Shown: in pieces, positions 35,583 to 44,340 of the stretch | How positions within the stretch are numbered: the first letter of the stretch is position 1 | Layout: the number at the start of each line of letters is the position of its first letter | Assembly (NCBI RefSeq): GCF_000981505.1 | Contig: NZ_LN827929.1 | Span: forward strand, 310,001-374,000 | DNA: 64,000 bases | Origin: Candidatus Methylopumilus planktonicus | Lineage (GTDB): Bacteria > Pseudomonadota > Gammaproteobacteria > Burkholderiales > Methylophilaceae | Direction of reading: 5' to 3' | Translations under genes and position numbers: made by a program | Notes under the pieces: model-generated | The model's input: only the letters and a program-made list of their open reading frames with translations | Database searches by the model: none | What the model was told of the DNA's origin: nothing

Positions 35583-37301
35583 TTATAGATCCTCAGCTGT
35601 AATCATTTCTGACAAGCCTTTTCCATTAGGAATCATTGGAAATACATTTTCTTTTTGATCCGTAATGAAGTCCATAAAGACCAAGCGCTCTTTTAGTTTT
35701 TTACTAAAAGCTTCTTTGAGAGCCGGCTCAATATCGCTTGGGTTCTCGATTTTCATTCCAACGTGACCATAAGCTTCAGCTAATTTCACAAAATCAGGCA
35801 ATGCTTCCATATAGGATTCCGCATAACGATTTCCATAAAAAAATTCTTGCCATTGTCTTACCATCCCCATGTATCTATTGTTGAGATTAATAATCTTGAT
35901 AGGTAAATGGAATTGCTTGCAGGTAGATAGTTCTTGAATACACATTTGTATGGAAGCTTCACCGGTCACACAAGCAACCATCGCATCAGGATGAGCTAGT
36001 TGAGTGCCCATTGCATAGGGTAATCCCACGCCCATGGTTCCCAGGCCACCAGAATTAATCCATCTTCTAGGCTTATCAAATGGATAGTATTGTGCTGCCC
36101 ACATTTGGTGCTGACCTACATCAGAAGTAATAAAGGCATCGCCTTTTGTTACCTGATGTAAGGTTTGAACAACAAATTGAGGTTTAATGAGTTTTTTATC
36201 GTTTTTAAAACTTAAGCAATTTGTCGATCTCCATTGGTCAATTTCTTTCAACCAATGCTTAAGCGATATGTTTTGCTTTGTTTTTTCTTTAGATAAAAGA
36301 TCATTAAGTTCAGTAAGTACTGAAACGACATGACCTACGATAGGTATATCAATCTTTACTCTTTTAGAAATAGATGATGGATCAATATCAATGTGAATGA
36401 TTGTTTTCGGTTTGGATAAGAAATGCTCTGGATTACCAATCACTCTGTCGTCAAAGCGAGCACCAACAGCCAACAATACATCACATTCTTGCATAGCCAT
36501 ATTAGCCTCATAGGTACCATGCATACCTAACATGCCTAGAAACTGCTTATCACTTGCAGGAAAACCACCCAAGCCCATAAGCGTGCTTGTAATAGGAGCC
36601 CCAATAGTACGAACAAATTTAGTTAATTGTGAAGAGGCATCGCCCAATACAACGCCGCCACCCGAGTAGATCATTGGTTTTTTTGCACTCAAAAGAAGTG
36701 ACAATGCTTTTTTAATTTGGCCGCTATGACCCTTAATAATAGGGTTATAAGATCTTAAATGAACCGATTTAGGATAGTTAAACTCATATTTTTCGGCTGT
36801 GATGTCTTTTGGAATATCAACCAAAACAGGCCCAGGTCTTCCGCTTGACGCAACATAGAAAGCTTTCTTAATTGTAGATGCAATATCTTTAACGTCCTTA
36901 ACTAAGAAATTATGTTTTACACATGGACGCGTAATCCCTACCGTATCACATTCCTGAAAGGCATCTTGCCCAATAGCGTAAGTTGGAACCTGACCACTAA
37001 TGATCACCATGGGAATGGAATCCATGTAGGCGGTCGCAATACCTGTTACAGCATTGGTCGCTCCCGGGCCTGAGGTTACAAGAGCAACGCCAACTTTTCC
37101 AGTAGATCTTGAATAGGCGTCAGCTGCATGAACAGCTGCTTGTTCGTGACGAACTAGAACATGCTTAAATTTATTTTGCTTAAAAACAGCATCATAAATA
37201 TTAAGGACGGCGCCACCAGGATAACCAAAAACGAATTTGACTTTTTCCTCGTGAAGGCAGCGAATAACAATTTCTGCTCCAGAAATGTGATTTGAGTTCA
37301 T
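35583..37301 (-). CDS. ilvB: Acetolactate synthase large catalytic subunit
   Basis: ThDP- and FAD-dependent synthase of acetolactate, 572 aa. FVFGYPGGAVLNIYDA and VRHEQAAVHAADAYSR include the catalytic Glu, GVALVTSGPGATNAVTGIA is conserved, and the ThDP/Mg motif is CVTGEASIQMCIQELST with NLNNRYMGMVRQW. A Glu in place of the usual Asp or Gly near GEAS is within family variation. The gene starts the ilvB-ilvH-ilvC-psd operon. The 73-bp leader shows no clear attenuator to me. Confidence 0.96.
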   Translation of the reverse strand: MNSNHISGAEIVIRCLHEEKVKFVFGYPGGAVLNIYDAVFKQNKFKHVLVRHEQAAVHAADAYSRSTGKVGVALVTSGPGATNAVTGIATAYMDSIPMVIISGQVPTYAIGQDAFQECDTVGITRPCVKHNFLVKDVKDIASTIKKAFYVASSGRPGPVLVDIPKDITAEKYEFNYPKSVHLRSYNPIIKGHSGQIKKALSLLLSAKKPMIYSGGGVVLGDASSQLTKFVRTIGAPITSTLMGLGGFPASDKQFLGMLGMHGTYEANMAMQECDVLLAVGARFDDRVIGNPEHFLSKPKTIIHIDIDPSSISKRVKIDIPIVGHVVSVLTELNDLLSKEKTKQNISLKHWLKEIDQWRSTNCLSFKNDKKLIKPQFVVQTLHQVTKGDAFITSDVGQHQMWAAQYYPFDKPRRWINSGGLGTMGVGLPYAMGTQLAHPDAMVACVTGEASIQMCIQELSTCKQFHLPIKIINLNNRYMGMVRQWQEFFYGNRYAESYMEALPDFVKLAEAYGHVGMKIENPSDIEPALKEAFSKKLKERLVFMDFITDQKENVFPMIPNGKGLSEMITAEDL

Positions 37302-37374
37302 AGAATTCTTGATTGTAATTAGTGAGATAGCTTTAAACCCTCAACATTAACGCTTTAAGCGTATTTGGTCAAGT

Positions 37375-38241
37375 TTAGAGACTTTTAAAAGTCTCAATTT
37401 TCATAGATAAATCAATTGCCTTGATATTTTTTGTGAGCGCTCCTAGAGAGATTCTATTTACGCCCGTCAGTGCAATTTTTTTAACATTTTTTAGCGTAAT
37501 ATTTCCAGACGCCTCAAGAATCGCTCTTTTTTTATTAAGAAGTACAGCTTTTTTAAGATCTTTAATATTAAAGTTATCTAATAATATATTTCTAAAGCCT
37601 AGCTCAATAAATTTTTTAAACTGATCAAGATTTTCAACTTCAATTTGAATATCTTTACTTTTGGAGTATTTCAAAGCGAGCGAGAGTAAATCATCAATTT
37701 TTTTAGCGGATGTAATATGGTTTTCTTTGATAAGTATTTGATCAAAAAGTCCGATGCGTTGATTATTACCACCCCCAATAGCGACAGCATATTTTTGCGC
37801 AATTCTTAACCCTGGGATTGTTTTCCTTGTATCAAAGATACCTGTATGCGTATTTGCAATAGCTTTGACATATTGATGTGTAATCGTTGATGTGGAAGAT
37901 AAGGTTTGTAAGAAATTAAGCGCTATTCTTTCTCCGCTGAGGATTGATTTTGCATTGCCGTAAATCTCACAAAGCCTCTGATTTTTTTTTACAATCTCAC
38001 CTTCTTTAACAAGCCACTTTATTTTGATTTTTGGATCTAGCATTAAAAAAGTAGCGTTAAACCAAGGAATACCAGCAATTAAAGCCGACTCTTTGGCTTT
38101 AACATAAGCTACTGCAGTTGATTTTGCTTCGATGAGTTGAGCAGATAAATCAATATTACCTATATCTTCTTGGATCGCCATTTTGACATTTGTTTGAATG
38201 GCTTCAATCAAAGTTTTCTTATTTATTTTTGATCTTTGCAT
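37375..38241 (-). CDS. nadC: Quinolinate phosphoribosyltransferase (carboxylating)
   Basis: Forms nicotinate mononucleotide from quinolinate, 288 aa. N-terminal EDIGNIDLSAQLI, GERIALNFLQTLSS, TRKTIPGLRIAQKYAV and the C-terminal ILEASGNITLKN are the family pattern. It is the step before NadD (4014-4673). Probably a single-gene unit; the 54 bp before the divergent GST gene hold promoters for both. Confidence 0.95.
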   Translation of the reverse strand: MQRSKINKKTLIEAIQTNVKMAIQEDIGNIDLSAQLIEAKSTAVAYVKAKESALIAGIPWFNATFLMLDPKIKIKWLVKEGEIVKKNQRLCEIYGNAKSILSGERIALNFLQTLSSTSTITHQYVKAIANTHTGIFDTRKTIPGLRIAQKYAVAIGGGNNQRIGLFDQILIKENHITSAKKIDDLLSLALKYSKSKDIQIEVENLDQFKKFIELGFRNILLDNFNIKDLKKAVLLNKKRAILEASGNITLKNVKKIALTGVNRISLGALTKNIKAIDLSMKIETFKSL

Positions 38242-38295
38242 AATCTAGAAGCTTAACAAATTATAATAAATTTAGTTTTTTTAATTGAGAGAAAA

Positions 38296-38907
38296 ATGAA
38301 GCTTTTTTATTCAAATAATAGCCCTTACGCTAGAAAAATAAGAATTTTAATTGATGAGAAAAAAGTTCCAGTGACTTTGGAGAAGGTTGTGCTTGCTGAT
38401 AAAAATTGTACTATTCATGAATACAATCCTTTAGCTAAAGTACCTATATTGGTTATAAACGATATATCAATTTTTGATTCACCGGTAATAGCTGAGTATA
38501 TTGACTATAAGAGTGGTCCGCTTTATTTAATTCCCAGTGATTTTGATAAAAAAATATTAGTAAAAAGATGGGAAGCTATAGCAGATGGATTATGCGACGC
38601 ATCAGTGGCAATCATGCTGGAAAAGCGAAGGCCGATTTCACAACAAAATACTGATGTATTTGAAAAGCAAATGAGAAAAATAAAGTTAAGTCTTCAAAGG
38701 CTCAATGAAGAAATAGAAGATAAAGAATACTATTTAGAGGATACATTTTCGTATGCTGATATAGCCGTCGGATGTGCTTTGGGGTACGTTAAATTAAGAT
38801 ATCCTGAAATTGACTTTAAGAGTGAATATCTAAATCTATATCATTTGCATGAAGAGCTTATGAAGCGACAATCTTTTCAGGAAACGGCACCTGAGCCTTA
38901 TCTATAG
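38296..38907 (+). CDS. Glutathione S-transferase family protein (YibF-like)
   Basis: A 203-aa GST with an N-terminal thioredoxin-like domain, LFYSNNSPYARKIRILIDEK, and the cis-Pro motif AKVPILVINDISIFDSPVIAEYI. A helical C-terminal domain includes FSYADIAVGCALGYV (N-capping region). The pattern is closest to YibF-type GSTs with a Ser near the catalytic position. The substrate is unknown. Its last 50 bp overlap convergent mnmA. Confidence 0.85.
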   Translation: MKLFYSNNSPYARKIRILIDEKKVPVTLEKVVLADKNCTIHEYNPLAKVPILVINDISIFDSPVIAEYIDYKSGPLYLIPSDFDKKILVKRWEAIADGLCDASVAIMLEKRRPISQQNTDVFEKQMRKIKLSLQRLNEEIEDKEYYLEDTFSYADIAVGCALGYVKLRYPEIDFKSEYLNLYHLHEELMKRQSFQETAPEPYL

Positions 38908-39985
38908 CGCATTCAATAATAGCGCCACCTAAACATACATTGCTTTCGTAAACAACCACAGATTGCCCGGGAGTAATGGCCCATTGTTTTTGCCCAAAAA
39001 ATATTTCCACTGAATCATCTTTTATCATATCGATTTCACAAGGGGCATCAGATTCCCGGTATCTTGTTTTGGCTCCATATACCCAATGTTTCTCTGGTAG
39101 AGCCTCATGTATCCAATGGGGTTTCTTTGCAATTAATCCATCTTTAAATAAAAGGGGGTGGGCGTGTCCTTGAGCAACAATAAGTATATTTTCTTTAATA
39201 CTTTTTTCAGCTACAAACCAAGGCTCACCATTACTCGTTTTCGAGCCACCGATGCCAAGCCCCTGTCTTTGGCCAAGCGTGTAAAACATAAGACCTATAT
39301 GCTCTCCTAGTATCTTTCCGTGCTCATCTTTAATGGGACCTGGAGAATTTTCTATATATTTATTTAAAAATTCTGTAAAGGGTCTTTCGCCAATAAAACA
39401 TATACCTGTAGAGTCTTTTTTATCACTGTTATGTAAACCTTCTTTTTTAGCAATCTCTCTTACATCTTTTTTAAGGAGATTACCTAGGGGAAATAAAGAC
39501 TTTGAGAGCTGATGTTGATTGAGGCGATATAAGAAATAACTTTGATCTTTTGTTGAGTCGTCTGCTTTAAGAAGACTATATAAGCCGTCTGCTTCTTTAA
39601 TTTGTGCGTAATGACCAGTTGCAATCTTATCTGCACCCATTGAAATTGCATGATTTAAAAAGGCACTAAATTTAATTTCAGAATTACATAAAATATCTGG
39701 ATTTGGAGTTTTACCACTTTTAATTTCATTAATAAATTCAGAAAATACCTTTTCTTTATATTCCTTACTAAAATTTACTACTTCAATATCAATGCCAATT
39801 TTATCGGCAACAGATACTGCATCCAGAAGATCTTGTTTGCTTGAGCAGTAATCATCATCATCGTCATCTTCCCAATTTTTCATGAAGAGACCAACGACTT
39901 TATAGCCTTGGTTCTTTAGGAGCAAGGCAGCCACAGAAGAGTCAACGCCGCCTGATAAACCTACAATGACTGTACTATTATTCAT
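38858..39985 (-). CDS. mnmA: tRNA 2-thiouridylase
   Basis: Thiolates U34 of Lys, Glu and Gln tRNAs, 375 aa. The PP-loop is VGLSGGVDSSVAALLL, and the catalytic cysteines lie in PDILCNSEIKF and STGICFIGERPF. TGHYAQI and LGQRQGLGIGG are conserved. It follows proC by 4 bp, and its C-terminal 50 bp overlap the end of the convergent GST gene, longer than the other overlaps here. Confidence 0.96.
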   Translation of the reverse strand: MNNSTVIVGLSGGVDSSVAALLLKNQGYKVVGLFMKNWEDDDDDDYCSSKQDLLDAVSVADKIGIDIEVVNFSKEYKEKVFSEFINEIKSGKTPNPDILCNSEIKFSAFLNHAISMGADKIATGHYAQIKEADGLYSLLKADDSTKDQSYFLYRLNQHQLSKSLFPLGNLLKKDVREIAKKEGLHNSDKKDSTGICFIGERPFTEFLNKYIENSPGPIKDEHGKILGEHIGLMFYTLGQRQGLGIGGSKTSNGEPWFVAEKSIKENILIVAQGHAHPLLFKDGLIAKKPHWIHEALPEKHWVYGAKTRYRESDAPCEIDMIKDDSVEIFFGQKQWAITPGQSVVVYESNVCLGGAIIECAIDKAQVPFPEKIVAS

Positions 39986-39989
39986 TTAA

Positions 39990-40793
39990 TTAATTAAATT
40001 CTGAGCCAAGTTTTTTTGATTTTTCACAAGCAGCTCGAGTAGCCTTTAAAAGTGTTTCATTTAATTTATTTGATTCGAGTTGTTTCAAGCCCTCTTCTGT
40101 TGTGCCACCTTTTGAAGCGACAGATGCTATAAGATTTTGAAGGTCATTTAAATGATCTGAAGCTAAATGAGATGCGCCGAGTAAAGTTTTACCACATAAT
40201 TTTTCGGCCTCTTTTCTCGACAAACCTAATTCAATAGCTGATTCGATAAATGCATTGAGGAAATAGAATATATAAGCTGGCCCACTTCCTGAGATAGCTG
40301 TAACGGCATCCATCTTAGACTCATCTTCTAGCCAAATAAACTCTCCAATAGCGCCCGCAATTTCTTCAACAGCTACTTTGTTCTTTGCATCCAAGGCTTC
40401 TTGAGTAAAAAGAGCCGTTACTCCAAGCTGGATTTGAGCGCACATATTAGGCATAGATCTCACAATATTTTTATGCCCACCTACCCACTTCTCAATGGAG
40501 TCTATTTGAATGCCTGCCGCGATAGATAGAATAAGTTGATTCGAAATTTCACTGGAAATTGATTTAAGAACTGATTCAGCTTGCTGAGGCTTAACGGCAA
40601 GTACAATAATTTCATTGCTATTTATCTTTTTAAACTCCGCCTCCGTAGAAACATTAAATTTATTTTCAAGAGCTAATCTTTTTTCTGAATTAGATTCAAT
40701 CACCCGAATAAGTGCAGGGTTATGGTCTTTATTTAATAAGCCGCTAATCATAGCTCCGGCCATATTTCCTCCGCCTAAAAAACAAATATTCAA
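39990..40793 (-). CDS. proC: Pyrroline-5-carboxylate reductase
   Basis: Final step of proline synthesis, 267 aa. N-terminal ICFLGGGNMAGAMISGLL binds NAD(P)H, VRSMPNMCAQIQLGVTALF is conserved, and AISGSGPAYIFYFLNAFIE is the P5CR signature. Its ATG overlaps the yggS stop by 4 bp. The yggS-proC pairing is common and links it to PLP homeostasis. Confidence 0.96.
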   Translation of the reverse strand: MNICFLGGGNMAGAMISGLLNKDHNPALIRVIESNSEKRLALENKFNVSTEAEFKKINSNEIIVLAVKPQQAESVLKSISSEISNQLILSIAAGIQIDSIEKWVGGHKNIVRSMPNMCAQIQLGVTALFTQEALDAKNKVAVEEIAGAIGEFIWLEDESKMDAVTAISGSGPAYIFYFLNAFIESAIELGLSRKEAEKLCGKTLLGASHLASDHLNDLQNLIASVASKGGTTEEGLKQLESNKLNETLLKATRAACEKSKKLGSEFN

Positions 40794-41508
40794 TTATCGT
40801 CCCCTTGAGTTTTTATTGCTCTCGCCCCAAAAATAGCGGTACCAATCCTAACAAGATTTGAACCATGCTCAATAGCTGGTTTGAAGTCATTCGACATACC
40901 CATAGACAATGTATCAACAGTATCAATTTGATTTTTTAATTTAGCATAAAGTACATGCATGGATTTAAATTCATCAATGACTTTTTTGCGGTCTTCCGTA
41001 TTGGAGGGTATAGACATAATACCTCTTAGTTTAAGTTTAGGAAGTTCTTTGAGTGCGCTAATAAGGTCTATTAAATGTGATTGTGCATCATCGATCGCGA
41101 TGCCGCTCTTAGTATCCTCACCGCTTGAATTAATTTGAATACAGATATTTAGAGGAGTGGCGCCTGAAGGTCTTAAGTCATTAAGTAGTTTCATAACTTT
41201 TAATCTATCTACGCTATGAACCCAGTCGAAGTTTTCTGCAATAAGCTTGCATTTATTGCTTTGAATGGGCCCTAAAAAATGCCACTGAATTGCAAAATTT
41301 TCTAAATGTAATTTTTTGTTGAGAGCTTCTTGAAGATAGTTTTCCCCCGAAATTTATGATACCAGCATCAAACGCTTCAATAATTTTTATCAAAAGAGTG
41401 ACCTTTGCTTACAGCTACCAAAGTAACTTTCTCAGGAAAGTTATTAAAAGCAGAAGCCTCTAGAATGTTTTGATTGATTTGAGAAACGTTTTGAGAAATT
41501 GTAGTCAT
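40790..41508 (-). pseudogene. yggS: PLP homeostasis protein YggS family, two frameshifts (disrupted or sequence error)
   Basis: The ATG at 41508 opens MTTISQNVSQINQNIL and reaches VTLVAVSKGHSFDKNY, where a stop falls at 41377. Removing one base from the T5 run at 41384-41388 (A on the coding strand) restores DKIIEAFDAGIINFG. Removing one base from the C5 run at 41344-41348 restores GENYLQEALNKKLHLENF and WHFLGPIQSNK. With both corrected the gene is 717 bp, 238 aa, the usual length, with the PLP-lysine region VAVSK and SMGMSNDFKPAIEHGSNLVR intact. Only the last 134 codons are open as it stands. The rest is undecayed, so error or very recent damage is likely. Confidence 0.85.
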
Positions 41509-41514
41509 TATTTA

Positions 41515-41553
41515 AATAAAAAAAACCAAGCAAATTGAAGTTTGCTTGGTTTT
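41515..41553 (-). terminator. Second tandem rho-independent terminator, abutting the yggS start
   Basis: A 13-bp stem AAAACCAAGCAAA / TTTGCTTGGTTTT (41522-41534 and 41541-41553) with a 6-nt loop. On the minus strand it is followed by T8 and ATTTAAA, ending a few bases before the yggS ATG at 41508. It lies 27 bp beyond another terminator, so transcripts from the KPAAKK gene meet two in a row. Confidence 0.85.
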
Positions 41554-41579
41554 AGTTTGTTTAGCAACAAAGAACTTGC

Positions 41580-41607
41580 TAATAAAAACGGGACATAAAG
41601 TCCCGTT
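41580..41607 (-). terminator. Rho-independent terminator of the KPAAKK-repeat gene
   Basis: An 8-bp stem AACGGGAC / GTCCCGTT (41587-41594 and 41600-41607) with a 5-nt loop. On the minus strand it is followed by TTTTATT. It starts 5 bp after the stop of the KPAAKK-repeat gene. Confidence 0.88.
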
Positions 41608-41611
41608 ATAT

Positions 41612-41959
41612 TTATTTTTTAGCTGCTGGTTTTCTTTTAGCTGCTGGTTTTCTTTTAGCTGCTGGTTTTTTCTTAGCTGCTGGTTTTCTTTTAGCTGCTG
41701 GTTTTCTTTTAGCTGCTGGTTTTCTTTTAGCTGCTGGTTTTTTCTTAGCTACTGGTTTTTTCTTAGCTACTGGTTTTTTCTTAGCTGCTGGTTTTTTCTT
41801 AGCTGCTGGTTTTTTCTTAGCTGCTGGTTTTCTTTTAGCTGCTGGTTTTTTCTTAGCGCTGACTGATGTTGAAGGTTTAGAGATTGTTGCTGGAAGAGTG
41901 CTATTAGTTTCTACTGGTTTTGAAGAACCAAAAATTGCTGAAATTAATTTTTTGATCAT
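41612..41959 (-). CDS. Histone H1-like KPAAKK-repeat protein
   Basis: A 115-aa basic protein. Residues 1-37 (MIKKLISAIFGSSKPVETNS, then a Ser/Thr-rich linker ending SAKK) are followed by 13 hexapeptide units KP(A/V)AK(K/R) to the C-terminus. There are no acidic residues in the repeat. Lys-Ala-Pro tails of this kind occur in bacterial H1-like and AlgP-like proteins and bind DNA, or RNA, without sequence specificity; that is family knowledge, the role here is inferred. The gene has a good promoter, GGAG before the ATG, and two terminators, which suggests strong, isolated expression. The number of units may vary between strains. Confidence 0.85.
   Translation of the reverse strand: MIKKLISAIFGSSKPVETNSTLPATISKPSTSVSAKKKPAAKRKPAAKKKPAAKKKPAAKKKPVAKKKPVAKKKPAAKRKPAAKRKPAAKRKPAAKKKPAAKRKPAAKRKPAAKK
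41615..41848 (-). repeat. 18-bp coding tandem repeat, 13 units
   Basis: Thirteen consecutive 18-bp units encode KP(A/V)AK(K/R). Units differ by one or two bases (Ala/Val at position 3, Lys/Arg at position 6), and identical variants cluster: two neighbouring Val units, then three neighbouring Arg units. This suggests growth by local duplication. Gains or losses of whole units keep the reading frame. Confidence 0.93.
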
Positions 41960-42010
41960 TTAATACTCCAAAGAATAAAAAAAATTTTTTTTACTACAAA
42001 TGCAAATATA

Positions 42011-42039
42011 AATATGGACTTGTTTTTAAACCTAGTCAA
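42011..42039 (-). promoter_or_regulatory. Probable sigma-70 promoter of the KPAAKK-repeat gene
   Basis: Read on the minus strand: TTGACT (42039-42034) and, after exactly 17 bp, CATATT (42016-42011). The ATG is at 41959, giving a leader of about 45 nt with GGAG as ribosome-binding site. The rest of the 153-bp gap to pyrC' is extremely A/T rich and shows no other feature. Confidence 0.55.
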
Positions 42040-42112
42040 GTTTTTATTGCAATTATTTTCATATTACTTTTTACGATGAATTTATTCTTTTTATTTAATT
42101 TTTTAAAATTAC

Positions 42113-43389
42113 TTAGGAGCCAGTAAAGACAATATTGCCATTAAAAATAGTGCTCGATACTTTTCCAGTAAGATTTTGATTAAAAAATGGTGTATTTTTA
42201 CCTTCACTGATTAAAGATTTTGAATTTATTTCCCATGAATGCTCAGGGTCAAATATACAAATATCTGCATCCGAATTTACCGAGAGACTACCCTTATTAA
42301 TTTCCAAAATACCTGAAGGCTGATTAGTTATTTTATTGATTAGCAAGCCCAGGTCTATTTTATAGTCCTCAGATAGCTTGTATACGAGCGGCATTAGGAG
42401 CTCTACGCTTGATGCGCCATGTTCAGACTCTGCAAAAGGTTTCAATTTATTATCTTCATTTACTGGTGAATGATCTGAACATATTGCATCAATTGTGCCA
42501 TCAACAATTGAATCAATAATCTTTATTCGATCAGATTCTCTTCTCAAAGGAGGCTTTAAAAAACAGTTAGTGTTAAAGAAGCCAATATCATTATCTGTAA
42601 GAAAAATTTGATGAATAGATACATCACAAGTCACTTTGACACCATTTTTTTTAGCTATTTTTACTAAATTTAATCCATCAGCAGTTGATATTTTATTTAA
42701 ATGAACCTTTGTCTTGGTTAAATGAGCAATTTCCAGAATTTTATTGATGGCAGTAGTTTCACTTATGCTTTGAATACCTTTTAATCCTAGTCGAGTTGAG
42801 ATTTCACCCGCATTTATAATGCCCTTTTCTGATAAATAAGCATCCTCTGCTCTTAAAATGCTTTTAAATTGAATGTTGAGAGGTATTGAAAAGATCTGTA
42901 CAAAACTTCTGTGTCTTGAATTGGTTTTTCTGCCTGAGAAAATCCAATACACCCAGATTCGTATAAATCATTTATTTCAGTTAATAATTTCCCATTTAAT
43001 TTTTGAGTGAGCGCTCCAAGGGGATATACATTGCCTAACTTAAGCGCCTCTGATTTGTTCTTTAACATTTTCACAAGGCCTGGCTCATCTAGAATTGGTG
43101 TTGTGTCTGGAGGGCACACCATCCCAGTGACTCCGCCAGCATTTGCTGCTTTCATTTCACTTTCTAAGGTGGACTTATATTGGTTACCCGGCTCTCTTAA
43201 ATTCAATTGAAGGTCAATAATGCCTGGTATAACTATTTTGTTTGAGGCATCAATTATCTGTTTTGCTTTCTTTGAGTCTAAATTCTTATTTAGTTCTGCA
43301 ATTTTTCCATCTATAACCAATATATCTAATATTGCATCTATATTATTTTTTGGGTCAACCACTCGACCATTTTTAATTAAAATGCTCAT
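42113..43389 (-). pseudogene. pyrC: Dihydroorotase-like protein PyrC' (pseudo-dihydroorotase type), one frameshift
   Basis: Amidohydrolase-fold protein next to pyrB. The first part runs from 43389 to STFNLKAF and a stop; the second is open from about 42870 to 42113 with LRAEDAYLSEKGIINAGEI. Adding one base at the AAA of 42866-42868 joins them as STFNFKSILRAEDA and gives 425 aa, the normal length. Where active enzymes have a metal-binding HxH (DxHxHLREPG), this has DLQLNLREPG, so both His are lost. That matches the non-catalytic pyrC' product of Pseudomonas-type pyrR-pyrB-pyrC' operons, which supports assembly of aspartate transcarbamoylase. The ATG overlaps the pyrB stop by 4 bp. Confidence 0.85.
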
Positions 43390-44340
43390 GAATGTTGCCC
43401 TGCTAAAATTGCCATCACAGCCATTCTTACGGCTATTCCAAAAGTCACCTGAGGGAGAATGACAGATTGTTCGCTGTCAGCTATGGCTGAATCGATTTCT
43501 ACCCCTCTATTCATTGGTCCGGGGTGCATAACTATTGCATCTTTTTTTGCTAAATCTAATCGCACTTGATTTAATCCATAAGTTTTAAAGTACTCTTCTT
43601 TGAGAGGGGAGCATGATTCCATCCATTCTTTCATTTTGAATCCTTAGCATCATAATGACATCTACATCTTTCAGTCCCTTATCGACATCATAGAAAACAT
43701 GCACTCCTAGCTTTTCAATTTCATCGGGAAGTAATGTTTTGGGAGCAATCACTCTAATTTCAGGAACGCCAAGTATATTTAATGCGTGAATATTAGATCG
43801 TGCAACCCTAGAATTTAGAATATCTCCCACGATAGCCACTTTTAAATTATTAAAGTTTGTTTTATATTTTCTTATAGTAAAAGCGTCTAGAAGGCCTTGA
43901 GTGGGGTGAGAGTGATTTCCGTCACCTGCATTGATAATATGAATATTTGGCTTTACATGAGAGGCAATAAAATGAGCAGCACCTGATGACGAATGCCTTA
44001 CAACAAAAATATCTGCATTCATGGCAATCAAATTATTGATTGTATCCAAAACAGTTTCACCTTTAGATTGAGACGAGGTAGCGACATTTAGATTAATAAC
44101 ATCGGCAGAAAGTCTCTTGGCAGCAATCTCGAAAGTAGTTCTAGTTCTTGTGCTATTTTCAAAGAAAACATTGCATACTGTTTTACCTCTTAAAATAGGA
44201 ACTTTTTTAACATCTCTCTCGCCTATTTTTAAGAATGATTCTGCTGTATCTAATATTTGAATAATTTTTTCTTTGGACAGGCCTTCAATAGATAAAAGAT
44301 GATTTAAATTACCTTTATTGTTTAGCTGAGGATTAAACAT
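43386..44340 (-). pseudogene. pyrB: Aspartate carbamoyltransferase catalytic chain, one frameshift
   Basis: Second step of pyrimidine synthesis. The frame from 44340 holds FENSTRTRTTFEIAAKRLSA (carbamoyl-phosphate site), IINAGDGNHSHPTQGLLDAF and VIMMLRIQNERMDGIMLPS. It then ends at 43585, while the C-terminus EYFKTYGLNQVRLDLAKKDA and MHPGPMNRGVEIDS continues in the next frame to 43386. Removing one base between 43594 and 43609 (perhaps in the GGGG at 43606-43609) gives 317 aa, the usual length. Both halves are well conserved, so sequence error or recent mutation is more likely than decay. Overlaps pyrR by 8 bp. Confidence 0.88.

Noticed and set aside
37302..37374. Attenuator before ilvB
   Set aside because: No run of branched-chain codons in a leader peptide and no convincing terminator/antiterminator pair.
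41615..41848. Regular short repeats as a possible CRISPR array
   Set aside because: The 18-bp period has no spacers, lies in frame within a coding sequence, and no cas genes are nearby.
41546..41866. Plus-strand 106-aa ORF rich in repeated FSCWFSFSCW
   Set aside because: It is the antisense reading of the KPAAKK repeat. The minus strand has a promoter, ribosome-binding site and terminators, and matches a known protein type.
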